Shown piece after piece: positions 28,398-36,555 of a stretch of DNA of 64,000 nucleotides; the stretch's first letter is position 1; each line of letters starts with the position of its first letter. Both the position numbers and the translations under genes were made by a program. Below the pieces are notes generated by a model, which was not told the origin of the DNA, did no database searches, and saw nothing but the letters and a program-made list of their open reading frames with translations. The stretch is taken from the NCBI GenBank assembly GCA_015863185.1, contig JACBXP010000001.1:62001-126000 (forward strand), given 5' to 3'. The DNA comes from Aerococcaceae bacterium DSM 111020 (GTDB lineage Bacteria > Bacillota > Bacilli > Lactobacillales > Aerococcaceae).

Positions 28398-29663
28398 TTA
28401 TTTAGAAAGAGCAGTCCAAGCGGCGTGTTGCCCGGCAATGGTACCTGTCACAAAAGCAGCCGTAATATTATAGCCACCTGTATAACCATTGATATCAAGC
28501 AATTCTCCACAGAAAAAGAGGCCAGACATCTTTTTAGATTCCATTGTTTGAGGGATCACTTCTTTAGTAGAAACGCCTCCACCGGTGACAAAACCTTTCT
28601 CGATGGGTTGTGTTCCATACCCTGTAATATGAAAGGTGGTTACATGTAGCCACAAAAGGTCCAGTTCGGAAGCCGTGAGTTGTTTGAAAGCTGTGGTCGA
28701 TCTGATTTTTGCTCGCCACACTATTTCCTCAGCCATTTTTTCTGGCATCCAATGCTTTAAAATAGTCGTCAATTGTTTATTTCGGTTATCTTCAGCGTAT
28801 TCTAAAAAATGATGAAATGTTAAATCAGGCACTAGATTAATGGAAAGATGCGCTGTGTCTTGATTATTTTGATGTAAAAATTGATTCATATGACCTGAAG
28901 TTCGAAGAATTGCTGGTCCCGAATAACCAAAATGAGTAATGACCATATCCATTTGATGTTCGACGAGTGCCTTTTTGTGTTCAGGGCTATCCCAGAGCGT
29001 AACTTTAACGTCCCGTAATGAAACGCCTTTTAAATGATTTTTCTTAATTAAAGTGTCATGAGAGAGAATAGGAGATTCTGTAGGATAGAGACGTTCGATT
29101 CGATGACCCGCAGCTTTAGCCCAAGAATAGCCATCCCCAGTTGTTCCAGTTCGAGGATATGTTCTTCCCCCAACAGCTAACACTACACACTTTGTATCGA
29201 TTTTTGTGCCATCATCCAGTTCGACCCCTTGCACCGCTTTCTTTTCATGGTGATAGTGGATTTTTTTGACAATGCTTCTTTGTCGTGTTTCTACATTGAG
29301 CGCTGTTAGTTCTTGGGTGAGGGTATCCAAAATCGTGCGAGCACGGTCAGTTACCGGGAACATCCGGCCATGGTCTTCTTCTTTAAGTGCGACACCTCGA
29401 GATTCAAAAAAATCAATAATATCTTCCTGGTCAAATTGATCCAAAGCACTGTATAAAAACTTTCCATTGCCGGGAATATGTGCTATCAAATCTTCACGTG
29501 TGGTTCGATTTGTTACATTACATCTACCACCGCCAGAAATCACTAATTTTCTCCCTGGACGAGGATTCTTATCGATTAGTAGAACACGGGCTCCTTGTTG
29601 TCCAGCACTGATAGCAGCCATTAGACCGCTTGAACCTGCACCGATAATTACCACATCATACAT
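28398..29663 (-). CDS. FAD-dependent oxidoreductase, HI0933/YhiN family
   Basis: 421 aa. The N-terminal FAD motif VVIIGAGSSGLMAAISA (residues 4-20) is followed by PGRKLVISGGGRCNVTN, the family signature, and the C-terminus has NGYTGGYNITAAFVTG, a second FAD contact. The biochemical role of this family is not firmly settled. It lies 18 bases downstream of the ECF S-component gene on the same strand, so the two are probably co-transcribed. Confidence 0.9.
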   Translation of the reverse strand: MYDVVIIGAGSSGLMAAISAGQQGARVLLIDKNPRPGRKLVISGGGRCNVTNRTTREDLIAHIPGNGKFLYSALDQFDQEDIIDFFESRGVALKEEDHGRMFPVTDRARTILDTLTQELTALNVETRQRSIVKKIHYHHEKKAVQGVELDDGTKIDTKCVVLAVGGRTYPRTGTTGDGYSWAKAAGHRIERLYPTESPILSHDTLIKKNHLKGVSLRDVKVTLWDSPEHKKALVEHQMDMVITHFGYSGPAILRTSGHMNQFLHQNNQDTAHLSINLVPDLTFHHFLEYAEDNRNKQLTTILKHWMPEKMAEEIVWRAKIRSTTAFKQLTASELDLLWLHVTTFHITGYGTQPIEKGFVTGGGVSTKEVIPQTMESKKMSGLFFCGELLDINGYTGGYNITAAFVTGTIAGQHAAWTALSK

Positions 29664-29681
29664 ATTTGTTGCTAACTCCTT

Positions 29682-30248
29682 TTATAAATCCAGATTGGTA
29701 ATTTGAATGGATGTTCTTTGTTGAATCATCCGGGAAATGAGATAACTTAATTCAAAATCAATACAGCCATGGATCAGTGTTCCAACACCAACCAAGACAA
29801 ATAAGGTATAAAAATAATCACTTTGTGTGGCGATATCACCTGAGGTTAATAAATAAACCACGATCACTTCTCCTAACGCATGAATCAAATTGATTCCAAT
29901 ATTACAAATAGATCGAGATACTGTCGAGGCTAATAAATGTGGATTCCCTTTTAAGATAAGATAATGGCCGAATAATACATAGATAATGTGAGATAATGCT
30001 CTCAATGTAATGACGATAGGAAAGCCAGCCATCAGAAAACCGAGAGTTGTACCTATCGAAACAATGGCACCGACAGTGCCCGAATGGAAAAGGGCAATAT
30101 TAATAGGAATATGACTCCCTAATGTATATGAAGCAGGGCCAATAATAACTTTGAATGGCATTAATAAAGGAATTAAAATACCAAAGGCGGTTAAAAGGGC
30201 AGCCAGTGTGATGTCTTTTGATTGAGAACGGTATCCATGTGGGCTCAT
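29682..30248 (-). CDS. ECF transporter substrate-binding S component
   Basis: 188 aa, about six membrane helices. The first helix ITLAALLTAFGILIPLL carries the small-residue face (Ala-xxx-Ala) that S components use to dock on EcfT. It would share the EcfA1A2T module at 10.3-12.8 kb. I cannot assign the substrate: no riboswitch is visible in the short leader and the partner flavoprotein gives no clear hint. AGGAG precedes the ATG, and an extended -10 (minus-strand TGCTATAAT) ends near 30278. Confidence 0.85.
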   Translation of the reverse strand: MSPHGYRSQSKDITLAALLTAFGILIPLLMPFKVIIGPASYTLGSHIPINIALFHSGTVGAIVSIGTTLGFLMAGFPIVITLRALSHIIYVLFGHYLILKGNPHLLASTVSRSICNIGINLIHALGEVIVVYLLTSGDIATQSDYFYTLFVLVGVGTLIHGCIDFELSYLISRMIQQRTSIQITNLDL

Positions 30249-30378
30249 AATAATCTCCTCTTAAATTTATTAGGCTTATTATAGCAGATATCATGATAAA
30301 AAATTAGAAATTTAAGAAATTACTTTTGATTTTTAGGAGTAAGAGAGAAAATAAATCTAAGAAATATCTTCACAATGG

Positions 30379-30407
30379 TTGACAAAAAGCATTATTCATC
30401 GTATTAT
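30379..30407 (+). promoter_or_regulatory. Strong promoter of rplM-rpsI
   Basis: TTGACA (30379-30384), 17-base spacer, TATTAT (30402-30407). Confidence 0.8.
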
Positions 30408-30418
30408 GAATGACGGTA

Positions 30419-30468
30419 TTGTTTGCCCCACTATAGAGCCCCGGAAACTCAATAGTAATGTCAAACAA
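30419..30468 (+). ncRNA. L13-type ribosomal protein leader
   Basis: In the 5' UTR of rplM an outer helix TTGTTTG/CAAACAA (30419-30425 with 30462-30468) encloses an inner helix CTATAGAG/CTCAATAG with one mismatch and the loop CCCCGGAAA. This position and shape fit the known Firmicutes L13 leader by which L13 represses its own operon. I judged it by hand folding, not by a covariance model. Confidence 0.6.
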
Positions 30469-30495
30469 AGAATCATATAATTGGAGGAAAACATC

Positions 30496-30939
30496 GTGCG
30501 TCAAACATATATGGCTAAGAAAAACGAAGTTGAACGTAACTGGATTGTCTTAGATGCGACAGATGTACCATTAGGTCGCTTATCAACAGTTGTTGCGTCA
30601 ATCTTACGTGGAAAAAACAAACCAACATATACTCCGCATATTGATACAGGGGACTTCGTCATCGTTATCAATGCCGAGAAAGTTGCTTTAACAGGTAAAA
30701 AAGCATCAGATAAAATATATTACCGTCACACTGGTCATCCAGGTGGGATTAAATCAATGTCCGCAGGTGAGATGCGCAAGCGTTTCCCAGAACGATTAAT
30801 CGAAACATCAGTAAAAGGAATGTTACCGGATAATCGCTTAGGACGTAAACAATTTACAAAATTAAATGTTTATGCTGGTTCAGAGCATAATCATGCAGCT
30901 CAACAACCAAAAGTTGTTGACATTAACACATTAATTTAA
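30496..30939 (+). CDS. rplM: 50S ribosomal protein L13
   Basis: 147 aa, the usual length. The family signature [18 protein letters not shown] is at the N-terminus. It is an early assembly protein of the large ribosomal subunit. The GTG at 30496 is the start, with GGAGG 8 bases upstream; a longer frame from a TTG at 30481 would include the binding site. Confidence 0.98.
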   Translation: MRQTYMAKKNEVERNWIVLDATDVPLGRLSTVVASILRGKNKPTYTPHIDTGDFVIVINAEKVALTGKKASDKIYYRHTGHPGGIKSMSAGEMRKRFPERLIETSVKGMLPDNRLGRKQFTKLNVYAGSEHNHAAQQPKVVDINTLI

Positions 30940-30953
30940 GGAGGGAGAAATAA

Positions 30954-31346
30954 ATGGCTACAGCACAATATATAGGTACAGGTCGTCGTAAAAGATCAAC
31001 AGCTCGTGTACGTTTAGTGCCAGGTACTGGTGAATTTACTATCAACAATCGTACGCTCGATGAGTATATTCCTTTCCCTCACTTACACGAAGTAATGAAA
31101 CAACCATTTAATGTCACAGAAACATTAGGTTCATATGATGTTTTAGTAAATGTTGATGGTGGTGGCGTTTCAGGTCAAGCTGGAGCGATTCGTCATGGTA
31201 TTGCTCGTGCTTTATTGAATGTCGATCCTGATTTCCGTGGCGCTTTAAAAGCTGCTGGTTTATTAACACGTGATCCACGTATGGTTGAACGTAAAAAACC
31301 AGGTCGCAAAAAAGCTCGTAAATCATCACAATTCTCAAAACGTTAA
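30954..31346 (+). CDS. rpsI: 30S ribosomal protein S9
   Basis: 130 aa. The start [16 protein letters not shown] and the basic end KSSQFSKR, which reaches the P-site tRNA in the ribosome, are both typical. It follows rplM by 14 bases with GGAGGG before the ATG, and a terminator follows. Confidence 0.98.
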   Translation: MATAQYIGTGRRKRSTARVRLVPGTGEFTINNRTLDEYIPFPHLHEVMKQPFNVTETLGSYDVLVNVDGGGVSGQAGAIRHGIARALLNVDPDFRGALKAAGLLTRDPRMVERKKPGRKKARKSSQFSKR

Positions 31347-31379
31347 TTCTTTATCAAATAAGTTTTCACACACACAATT

Positions 31380-31413
31380 ACGCCTTTCCTTATGGAAGGC
31401 GTTTTTTATTTAC
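31380..31413 (+). terminator. Terminator of rplM-rpsI
   Basis: ACGCCTT and AAGGCGT form the stem around TCCTTATGG, followed by TTTTTTATTT. Confidence 0.9.
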
Positions 31414-31513
31414 ATTGTATCGGAATATTATTTACATACTCTTAATCATTCCTTAATAATGAGTCTTTATAATTGAATTAGTTAGATTGTTAATTGAAAA
31501 TTTGGAGGCTAAC

Positions 31514-32770
31514 ATGAAAATAAGAATCGATTTTGTTGTCATTCCGATTAGTGGTCATTTAAATACACAAATTGAATTAGCCAGTTTTCTTGATTCTGAA
31601 AAATACGATATCCGGTTTATCACGGGTATCAAACAAAAAGCTTTAATTGAATCATTAGGTTATGATTTCGCTCCAATTATAGGAGCAACAGAAATTGAGG
31701 ATTATTTTATCAATGCACGCATCGCAAGAAATGATTTTTATCCAAAACAAATGTTAAACATTGGATTTGGTGCCTTTCAGTGGATGAGCGATTCTTATCC
31801 ATTTGTTGAGGAAGCTGTTCTAACTAATCGTCCTGACTTAATGGTTTGTGATTATGTTACACTTCAAGGAGGAATGGTGGCCAGAGATTACAATATTCCA
31901 TTTATTACCAATATGCGAACGCAATTCGTGCAGGATCCCGTGTGTGAAGAGACACATGTGCCGTATTTCCTGAAAGGATTGAAACCAAATGAGACACCAT
32001 TAGGGAAATTACGTAATCTCATTGGTTGGAAGATCGTAAAAGGAACTAAAAAAGTAGGTCAGTTGCTGAATCCTCACCCGAATAAGGCTTCTCTATATAA
32101 TGGAGCAATTGAGACGATGTTTTCTGAGCATTGTATATTGGGGTGTGGCATGATGGAAATTGAATACAATGAATTTAAATCCAATGCATTCGTTTCAGCT
32201 GGTCCGATTTGTAGTTTTAGTAAATCGATGGAATACATCCCATTACCGGAGAATTATCAAAAACGTATTTTGATAACGATTGGCACTATTTCTTATCAAG
32301 ATCAGGAAGCAATGACAAAACGCATTCGTAAATTAGCTGCAAAATATCCAAATTATTTATTTGTCTACACTTCAGGTAATATGGGAGATGGAAAAAAACA
32401 AGAAGAAAACATGATATTTATGGATGGGATTCCATATGATCCCAATATGCCACAATTTGATTATGTTATTCATCATGCAGGAGCAGGTATATTCTACCAA
32501 ACTATTAAACATAATATTCCGTCACTTTATTTTCCTATCGCGCATGATCAATTTGATTTTTCTTCTCGAGGAGAATATCATGGGGCCGGTATTTGGACAG
32601 ATGAAGCTAATTTTTATCAAGATTTTGATGTACTGGTTCAGCGAAAAGATTGGTCGCAATTGCAAGCACTCCATGATGCCTATCATAAGTATCAGCCAAA
32701 AGAAGTTTTTATTGAACAAATCGCACGGTTAATTCAGATGAGGCCGATTCAATATTCAGAGATTGCCTAG
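31514..32770 (+). CDS. GT1-family glycosyltransferase
   Basis: 418 aa with the GT-B layout of UDP-glycosyltransferases. The N-terminal acceptor domain begins IDFVVIPISGHLNTQIELA. The C-terminal donor domain holds the sugar-nucleotide motif as HHAGAGIFYQTIKHNIPS then HDQFDFSSR, a variant of HGGxGxxxE...DQ. The acceptor (lipid or small molecule) is unknown. The start at 31514 has GGAGG upstream. It is monocistronic. A UDP-glucose dehydrogenase gene 1.2 kb away could supply UDP-glucuronate. Confidence 0.85.
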   Translation: MKIRIDFVVIPISGHLNTQIELASFLDSEKYDIRFITGIKQKALIESLGYDFAPIIGATEIEDYFINARIARNDFYPKQMLNIGFGAFQWMSDSYPFVEEAVLTNRPDLMVCDYVTLQGGMVARDYNIPFITNMRTQFVQDPVCEETHVPYFLKGLKPNETPLGKLRNLIGWKIVKGTKKVGQLLNPHPNKASLYNGAIETMFSEHCILGCGMMEIEYNEFKSNAFVSAGPICSFSKSMEYIPLPENYQKRILITIGTISYQDQEAMTKRIRKLAAKYPNYLFVYTSGNMGDGKKQEENMIFMDGIPYDPNMPQFDYVIHHAGAGIFYQTIKHNIPSLYFPIAHDQFDFSSRGEYHGAGIWTDEANFYQDFDVLVQRKDWSQLQALHDAYHKYQPKEVFIEQIARLIQMRPIQYSEIA

Positions 32771-32934
32771 ACAAAGGCACTTTCCAATTTAAGGCGACTG
32801 AAGGTATTTGTGTTATTGGAACTGAAATATATTATAGAATATTTGCATCTGTCTAGGGGAAAGATTCATTTTACTGGTATCAACAGGTAATTAAATCTAA
32901 TGGCCAAGATTTATCTTGGGATAATCATAAATAA
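32771..32934 (+). pseudogene. Possible remnant of a bacterial SH3 (SH3_5-like) domain
   Basis: In one frame the gap reads DKGTFQFKATEGICVIGTE, an internal TAG at about 32854, then SFYWYQQVIKSNGQDLSW and a stop. The order GTF, ATEG, YQQVIKSNGxxxSW resembles the SH3_5 wall-binding domain. It has no start codon or binding site. This rests on pattern recognition only. Confidence 0.35.
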
Positions 32935-32935
32935 A

Positions 32936-32977
32936 AATAGTTCACATTTTCAAATTAAGAAAATGTGAACTATTTTA
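32936..32977. terminator. Bidirectional terminator
   Basis: AATAGTTCACATTTTC and GAAAATGTGAACTATT form a perfect 16-bp stem with a 7-base loop, between the glycosyltransferase (+) and the SDR gene (-). Confidence 0.9.
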
Positions 32978-32982
32978 TTGAA

Positions 32983-33732
32983 TTAAGACATTGTCCAACC
33001 GCCGTCAACTGGTAATGCATGGCCAGTGATATAAGATGCTTGATCGCTAGCTAAGAATAATGCTGCGCTAGCAATATCTTCAGGTTGTCCTAGACGTTTC
33101 ATTGGAATAGGAGCTAAGAAGCCATCGCGAATCTCTGGAACTTCTAATAACTCTTTCGTCATTCCTGTCTCACCAGTACCTGGACAAATTGCATTACAAC
33201 GAACACCTTTATCTGCATAGTCTACTGCTACTGCTCGAGTAAAGGAAATGACGGCACCTTTTGTTGTTGCATAAGCAATTGCATCAGGGAACCCGATAAT
33301 TCCACCTGCAGAAGCGGTATTGATGATGTTTCCATTTGACTCCAATAGGTGTGGCATTGCGTGTTTAGCAGCCAGGAACAAAGCAGTCATATTAACATTA
33401 ATTGAGCGATTCCAGTCATCAATTGATGTTGTCTCAACATTTCCTGGGGCATAAATACCAGCGTTATTGAATAAAATATCGATTTTACCGAATTCCTTTG
33501 TCGTAGCATCAATAAAGTCTTTAACATCTTCTTCATCCGCAACATTCGCTTTGACGCCGATAGCTTCTCCACCTGCATCAATAATTATTTGTGCTGTTTG
33601 ATTCGCAGTTTCTTGATTTAAATCGACAGCCACAATTTTAGCGCCTTCTTTAGCAAACAATTCAGCTGTTGCGCGTCCGAAACCAGATCCTGCACCAGTA
33701 ATAATAGCGACTTTGTCTTGTAATAGAGTCAT
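32983..33732 (-). CDS. SDR-family oxidoreductase
   Basis: 249 aa classical short-chain dehydrogenase. The cofactor motif TGAGSGFG is near residue 12, with an Asp (VAVDLN) that favours NAD(H). NNAG is present, the catalytic Ser is in NTASAGG, and Tyr-Lys are in YATTK. The C-terminal GHALPVDGGW is typical. Substrate unknown; diol, sugar alcohol or 3-ketoacyl compounds are possible. Its promoter overlaps a CcpA site, which points to a role in carbon use. GGAG precedes the ATG. Confidence 0.88.
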   Translation of the reverse strand: MTLLQDKVAIITGAGSGFGRATAELFAKEGAKIVAVDLNQETANQTAQIIIDAGGEAIGVKANVADEEDVKDFIDATTKEFGKIDILFNNAGIYAPGNVETTSIDDWNRSINVNMTALFLAAKHAMPHLLESNGNIINTASAGGIIGFPDAIAYATTKGAVISFTRAVAVDYADKGVRCNAICPGTGETGMTKELLEVPEIRDGFLAPIPMKRLGQPEDIASAALFLASDQASYITGHALPVDGGWTMS

Positions 33733-33761
33733 ATATACATCTCCTTAAATCATTTGTGTTA

Positions 33762-33795
33762 AGTATATCACATAATTTAGAAAACGCTATCTAAA
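33762..33795 (-). promoter_or_regulatory. Promoter and CcpA cre site of the SDR gene
   Basis: TAGAAAACGCTATCT (33778-33792) fits WTGNAANCGNWNNCW with one mismatch and sits in the palindrome TTTAGA-N8-TCTAAA (33776-33795). It covers the -35 region of a minus-strand extended -10 promoter (TGATATACT, TATACT at 33762-33767), a placement that gives repression. Confidence 0.65.
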
Positions 33796-33930
33796 AGTTA
33801 AAGGGAATTATTTATTTAAAAGATGAAAAAAATGATAAATTCAGCTATCATAGTAATGAGAATAATACTCAATATTATAATCGAGATTGTAAAGAATAAA
33901 TTTAATCTTCTGAATCAATCATTTTATTTA

Positions 33931-33936
33931 TATAAT
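33931..33936 (+). promoter_or_regulatory. -10 box of the ugd gene
   Basis: TATAAT at 33931-33936 with a weak TTCTGA 17 bases upstream. The rest of the 236-base gap shows no other clear signal apart from the SDR control region. Confidence 0.5.
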
Positions 33937-33968
33937 GTCTAGAAAGAAAAAATATAGAAGAGGTAATT

Positions 33969-35144
33969 ATGGAAAAATATAATATTACAGTTGCAGGTAC
34001 TGGCTATGTTGGTTTATCGTTAGCCGTTTTATTAGCTCAGCACAATCATGTGATTGCACTCGATGTGATTCCTGAAAAAGTAGAACAAATTAATCAGAGA
34101 ATTTCGCCCATTCAAGATGTCATGATTGAAAAGTATTTTGCTGAAAAAGAATTAGATTTAACTGCAACAACAAACGCAAAAGAGGCACATAAAGATGCAG
34201 ATTATATTATTATTTCGACACCAACAAACTATGATGAAAATGAAAATTATTTCGACACAAGCACAGTCGAAACGGTCATCGAAGATGCATTAAGCTATAA
34301 TGACAATGCATTGATTGTCATCAAATCAACTATTCCAGTCGGATATACTGAAAGTGTTCGAAAAAAATATAACACAGATCGGATTATCTTCTCCCCGGAA
34401 TTCTTACGTGAAGGAAAGGCATTAGAAGATAATCTGTATCCATCACGGATTGTTATTGGTGAAAAATCAGAGCGAGCAAAACGATTAGCTGAACTTTTCA
34501 AACAAGGTGCCTTAAAAGAAGATATTGATTGTTTATTTACTGATTCAACGGAAGCTGAGGCTATTAAATTATTTGCAAATACTTATTTAGCTTTGCGTGT
34601 GGCATATTTTAATGAGTTAGATTCTTATGCAGAAGTGCGTGGATTGAATACGCGTCAAATAATTGAAGGGGTTAGTTTAGATCCGCGGATTGGGGACCAC
34701 TACAATAATCCGTCCTTTGGTTATGGGGGATACTGTCTCCCTAAAGACACCAAACAGCTCTTAGCCAATTATCAAGACATTCCTCAAAATATTATGACAG
34801 CTGTTGTTGATGCGAATTCTACACGAAAAGATCATATCGCCAAGATGGTATTGGATAGAAATCCTGAAGTTGTCGGTATTTATCGTTTAACGATGAAAGA
34901 AGGGTCTGATAATTTCCGTCAATCTGCGATTCAAGGTGTTATGAAACGCATTCGTGCTGAAGGCGTAAAAGTGGTCATCTTTGAACCAGAACTTACCGAA
35001 GAAACTTTTTCAAATAGTGACGTGATTAAAGATTTTGAAACATTTGTTGAAATGTCGGATGTGATTATCGCGAATCGTGTCCAAGAAGAATTGAAACCTT
35101 ATCAAGATAAAGTTTATACACGAGATATTTTCAACGAAAACTAA
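33969..35144 (+). CDS. ugd: UDP-glucose/nucleotide-sugar 6-dehydrogenase
   Basis: 391 aa. It oxidises UDP-glucose to UDP-glucuronate with two NAD+. The Rossmann motif [11 protein letters not shown] is at about residues 9-19, and the catalytic Cys is in [14 protein letters not shown]. The length fits the Ugd/TuaD family; another UDP-sugar substrate (such as UDP-N-acetylmannosamine) cannot be excluded. Monocistronic. Together with galU and the GT1 gene it implies a UDP-glucuronate branch. Confidence 0.9.
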   Translation: MEKYNITVAGTGYVGLSLAVLLAQHNHVIALDVIPEKVEQINQRISPIQDVMIEKYFAEKELDLTATTNAKEAHKDADYIIISTPTNYDENENYFDTSTVETVIEDALSYNDNALIVIKSTIPVGYTESVRKKYNTDRIIFSPEFLREGKALEDNLYPSRIVIGEKSERAKRLAELFKQGALKEDIDCLFTDSTEAEAIKLFANTYLALRVAYFNELDSYAEVRGLNTRQIIEGVSLDPRIGDHYNNPSFGYGGYCLPKDTKQLLANYQDIPQNIMTAVVDANSTRKDHIAKMVLDRNPEVVGIYRLTMKEGSDNFRQSAIQGVMKRIRAEGVKVVIFEPELTEETFSNSDVIKDFETFVEMSDVIIANRVQEELKPYQDKVYTRDIFNEN

Positions 35145-35187
35145 AGATTTTAAAGAAGCAGATAAAAAGATACAATCTAAATAAGCT

Positions 35188-35228
35188 AAAAAGCCATTCA
35201 CTATTTTAAGATAGTGGATGGCTTTTTT
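35188..35228. terminator. Bidirectional terminator between ugd and pyrD
   Basis: AAAAGCCATTCACTAT pairs with ATAGTGGATGGCTTTT (one wobble), flanked by A and T tracts. Confidence 0.9.
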
Positions 35229-35235
35229 ATTAAGA

Positions 35236-36195
35236 CTAGTGTGATGCTCCTGAGATGGCATCATTTTCTTGAATATATTGAAGTTTTCCTTTGAACTCGG
35301 AAATGGTTTTATAGTCGTATTTATCCATTTCAGCATGTAATTCATTTTCAATTTGTTCAAAAATATCCAGGTTTTTTTGAGCGAGCACCGTCCCCAATTG
35401 AACCATCGATGCACCGCATAAGATAAATTCAAAAACATCACGGCCATTGGTAATACCGCCAGTTCCAATAATATCAATGTTTTTATTGAGACGTTGATAG
35501 AATGCATGAACATTAGCCAGAGCAATCGGTTTAATTGTAGCGCCCCCCAAACCTCCGTGTCCGTTCTTTGGGAAAATAACGGTTTGTTGTTCATGAATCA
35601 TCAAGGCATTTCCGACAGAATTTATTGAGTTAACAAATGCTAGTGGGTATTGATTAAGAATTTGAGCAACCATATCGAAGTGTACAAGATCAAAATAAGG
35701 CGGAAGTTTAACGCCATAAGATCCAGGATAAAATGATTGGTCGATTACTTTCATGTAGTGAGCCATTTGGTCAAAATCATAACCAATTTGAGGTTTTCCT
35801 AAGATATTTGGACATGATAAATTGATTTCTATTAATCCATCATAGCCAGATGCATCAATTTTTTTGGAGAGTAAAGGGATATCTTCGATCGTTAATGGAG
35901 TGATAGATAAGATGCGTTGTGCAGTTTGTGGATCTTGATTGACATATTTTAAATAATAATCAATGCCCTCGTTTGGGAGACCCATCGAATTTAATGAGTT
36001 TTGTTTATAATTATAATAACGTGGTTCAGGGTTACCTAATCTTTTTTGAAGAGTGGCAGATTTGGTGATGTAAGTAGCTGCCTTTGAATGAGTTAGTTCA
36101 TCGAGCATGTAGTCAAGGCCACAATGAATACCTGAAGCATTCATGAGCGGCGAGATATAGTGACGACCAGCTAATTGTGTGTTTAATTGTGCCAT
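35236..36195 (-). CDS. pyrD: Dihydroorotate dehydrogenase, class 1A (fumarate-type)
   Basis: 319 aa, soluble, no membrane anchor. It oxidises dihydroorotate to orotate, the fourth step of UMP synthesis. The catalytic Cys of class 1 enzymes is in NLSCPN, followed by GKPQIGYDF, as in Lactococcus PyrDA, which uses fumarate. No pyrK is adjacent, which supports class 1A over 1B. It is divergent from pyrBC. AAAGGAG precedes the ATG. Confidence 0.92.
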   Translation of the reverse strand: MAQLNTQLAGRHYISPLMNASGIHCGLDYMLDELTHSKAATYITKSATLQKRLGNPEPRYYNYKQNSLNSMGLPNEGIDYYLKYVNQDPQTAQRILSITPLTIEDIPLLSKKIDASGYDGLIEINLSCPNILGKPQIGYDFDQMAHYMKVIDQSFYPGSYGVKLPPYFDLVHFDMVAQILNQYPLAFVNSINSVGNALMIHEQQTVIFPKNGHGGLGGATIKPIALANVHAFYQRLNKNIDIIGTGGITNGRDVFEFILCGASMVQLGTVLAQKNLDIFEQIENELHAEMDKYDYKTISEFKGKLQYIQENDAISGASH

Positions 36196-36262
36196 AATAT
36201 AAACTCCTTTAAATTAATTTCGGATGAGATTCTGAAAAGGAATTATAAAAGCGTAATGCTTA

Positions 36263-36279
36263 GTTGTCTCCCGGACAAC
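36263..36279 (-). promoter_or_regulatory. Hairpin in the pyrD leader (possible PyrR site)
   Basis: On the minus strand GTTGTC-CGGGA-GACAAC forms a 6-bp stem with a 5-base loop. The top reads TCCGGGAG, close to but one base shorter than the PyrR core TCCNGNGAG. No terminator is seen between it and pyrD. Regulation here is uncertain. Confidence 0.4.
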
Positions 36280-36302
36280 CTTAAAGATTCTCAAACAGCT
36301 TT

Positions 36303-36330
36303 ATTATAGAAGGATTGGATTTATTGTCAA
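36303..36330 (-). promoter_or_regulatory. pyrD promoter
   Basis: Minus strand TTGACA (36325-36330), 16-base spacer, TATAAT (36303-36308). Confidence 0.8.
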
Positions 36331-36356
36331 GTAGAAAATATTGGCGATTTTTTGTC

Positions 36357-36385
36357 TTGACAGCCTTAATATGGTCAATTATAAT
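36357..36385 (+). promoter_or_regulatory. Consensus promoter of pyrBC
   Basis: Exact TTGACA (36357-36362), 17-base spacer, exact TATAAT (36380-36385). Such a strong promoter fits control by attenuation further downstream. Confidence 0.9.
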
Positions 36386-36411
36386 AACCACAATCAGTTG
36401 AACCTTAATTT

Positions 36412-36523
36412 AGTCCTGTGAGGCTAGAAGACAGCGCCAATCATTTTACACTTATGCTATCAATAGATAGCGTGTTTTTGTGTGCGAAGTCCCTAGTCTG
36501 AATTTCAGGCTAGGGACTTTTTT
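36412..36523 (+). promoter_or_regulatory. PyrR-dependent attenuator of pyrBC
   Basis: AGTCCTGTGAGGCT (36412-36425) matches the PyrR binding-loop consensus ARUCCNGNGAGGYU at every position. A terminator follows: AAGTCCCTAG (36487-36496) with CTAGGGACTT (36510-36519) and a T6 tract. With UMP or UTP, PyrR would hold the anti-antiterminator and the terminator would form. The 360-base gap between pyrD and pyrB is explained by this and the two promoters. Confidence 0.88.
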
Positions 36524-36555
36524 GGGTAGCTGTAAAGGTAGGAAAGGAAGAAGAA

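Noticed and set aside
35010-35594. Minus-strand ORF of 194 codons across the ugd end and pyrD
   Set aside because: It runs through the bidirectional terminator and two real genes in other frames, with no family pattern.
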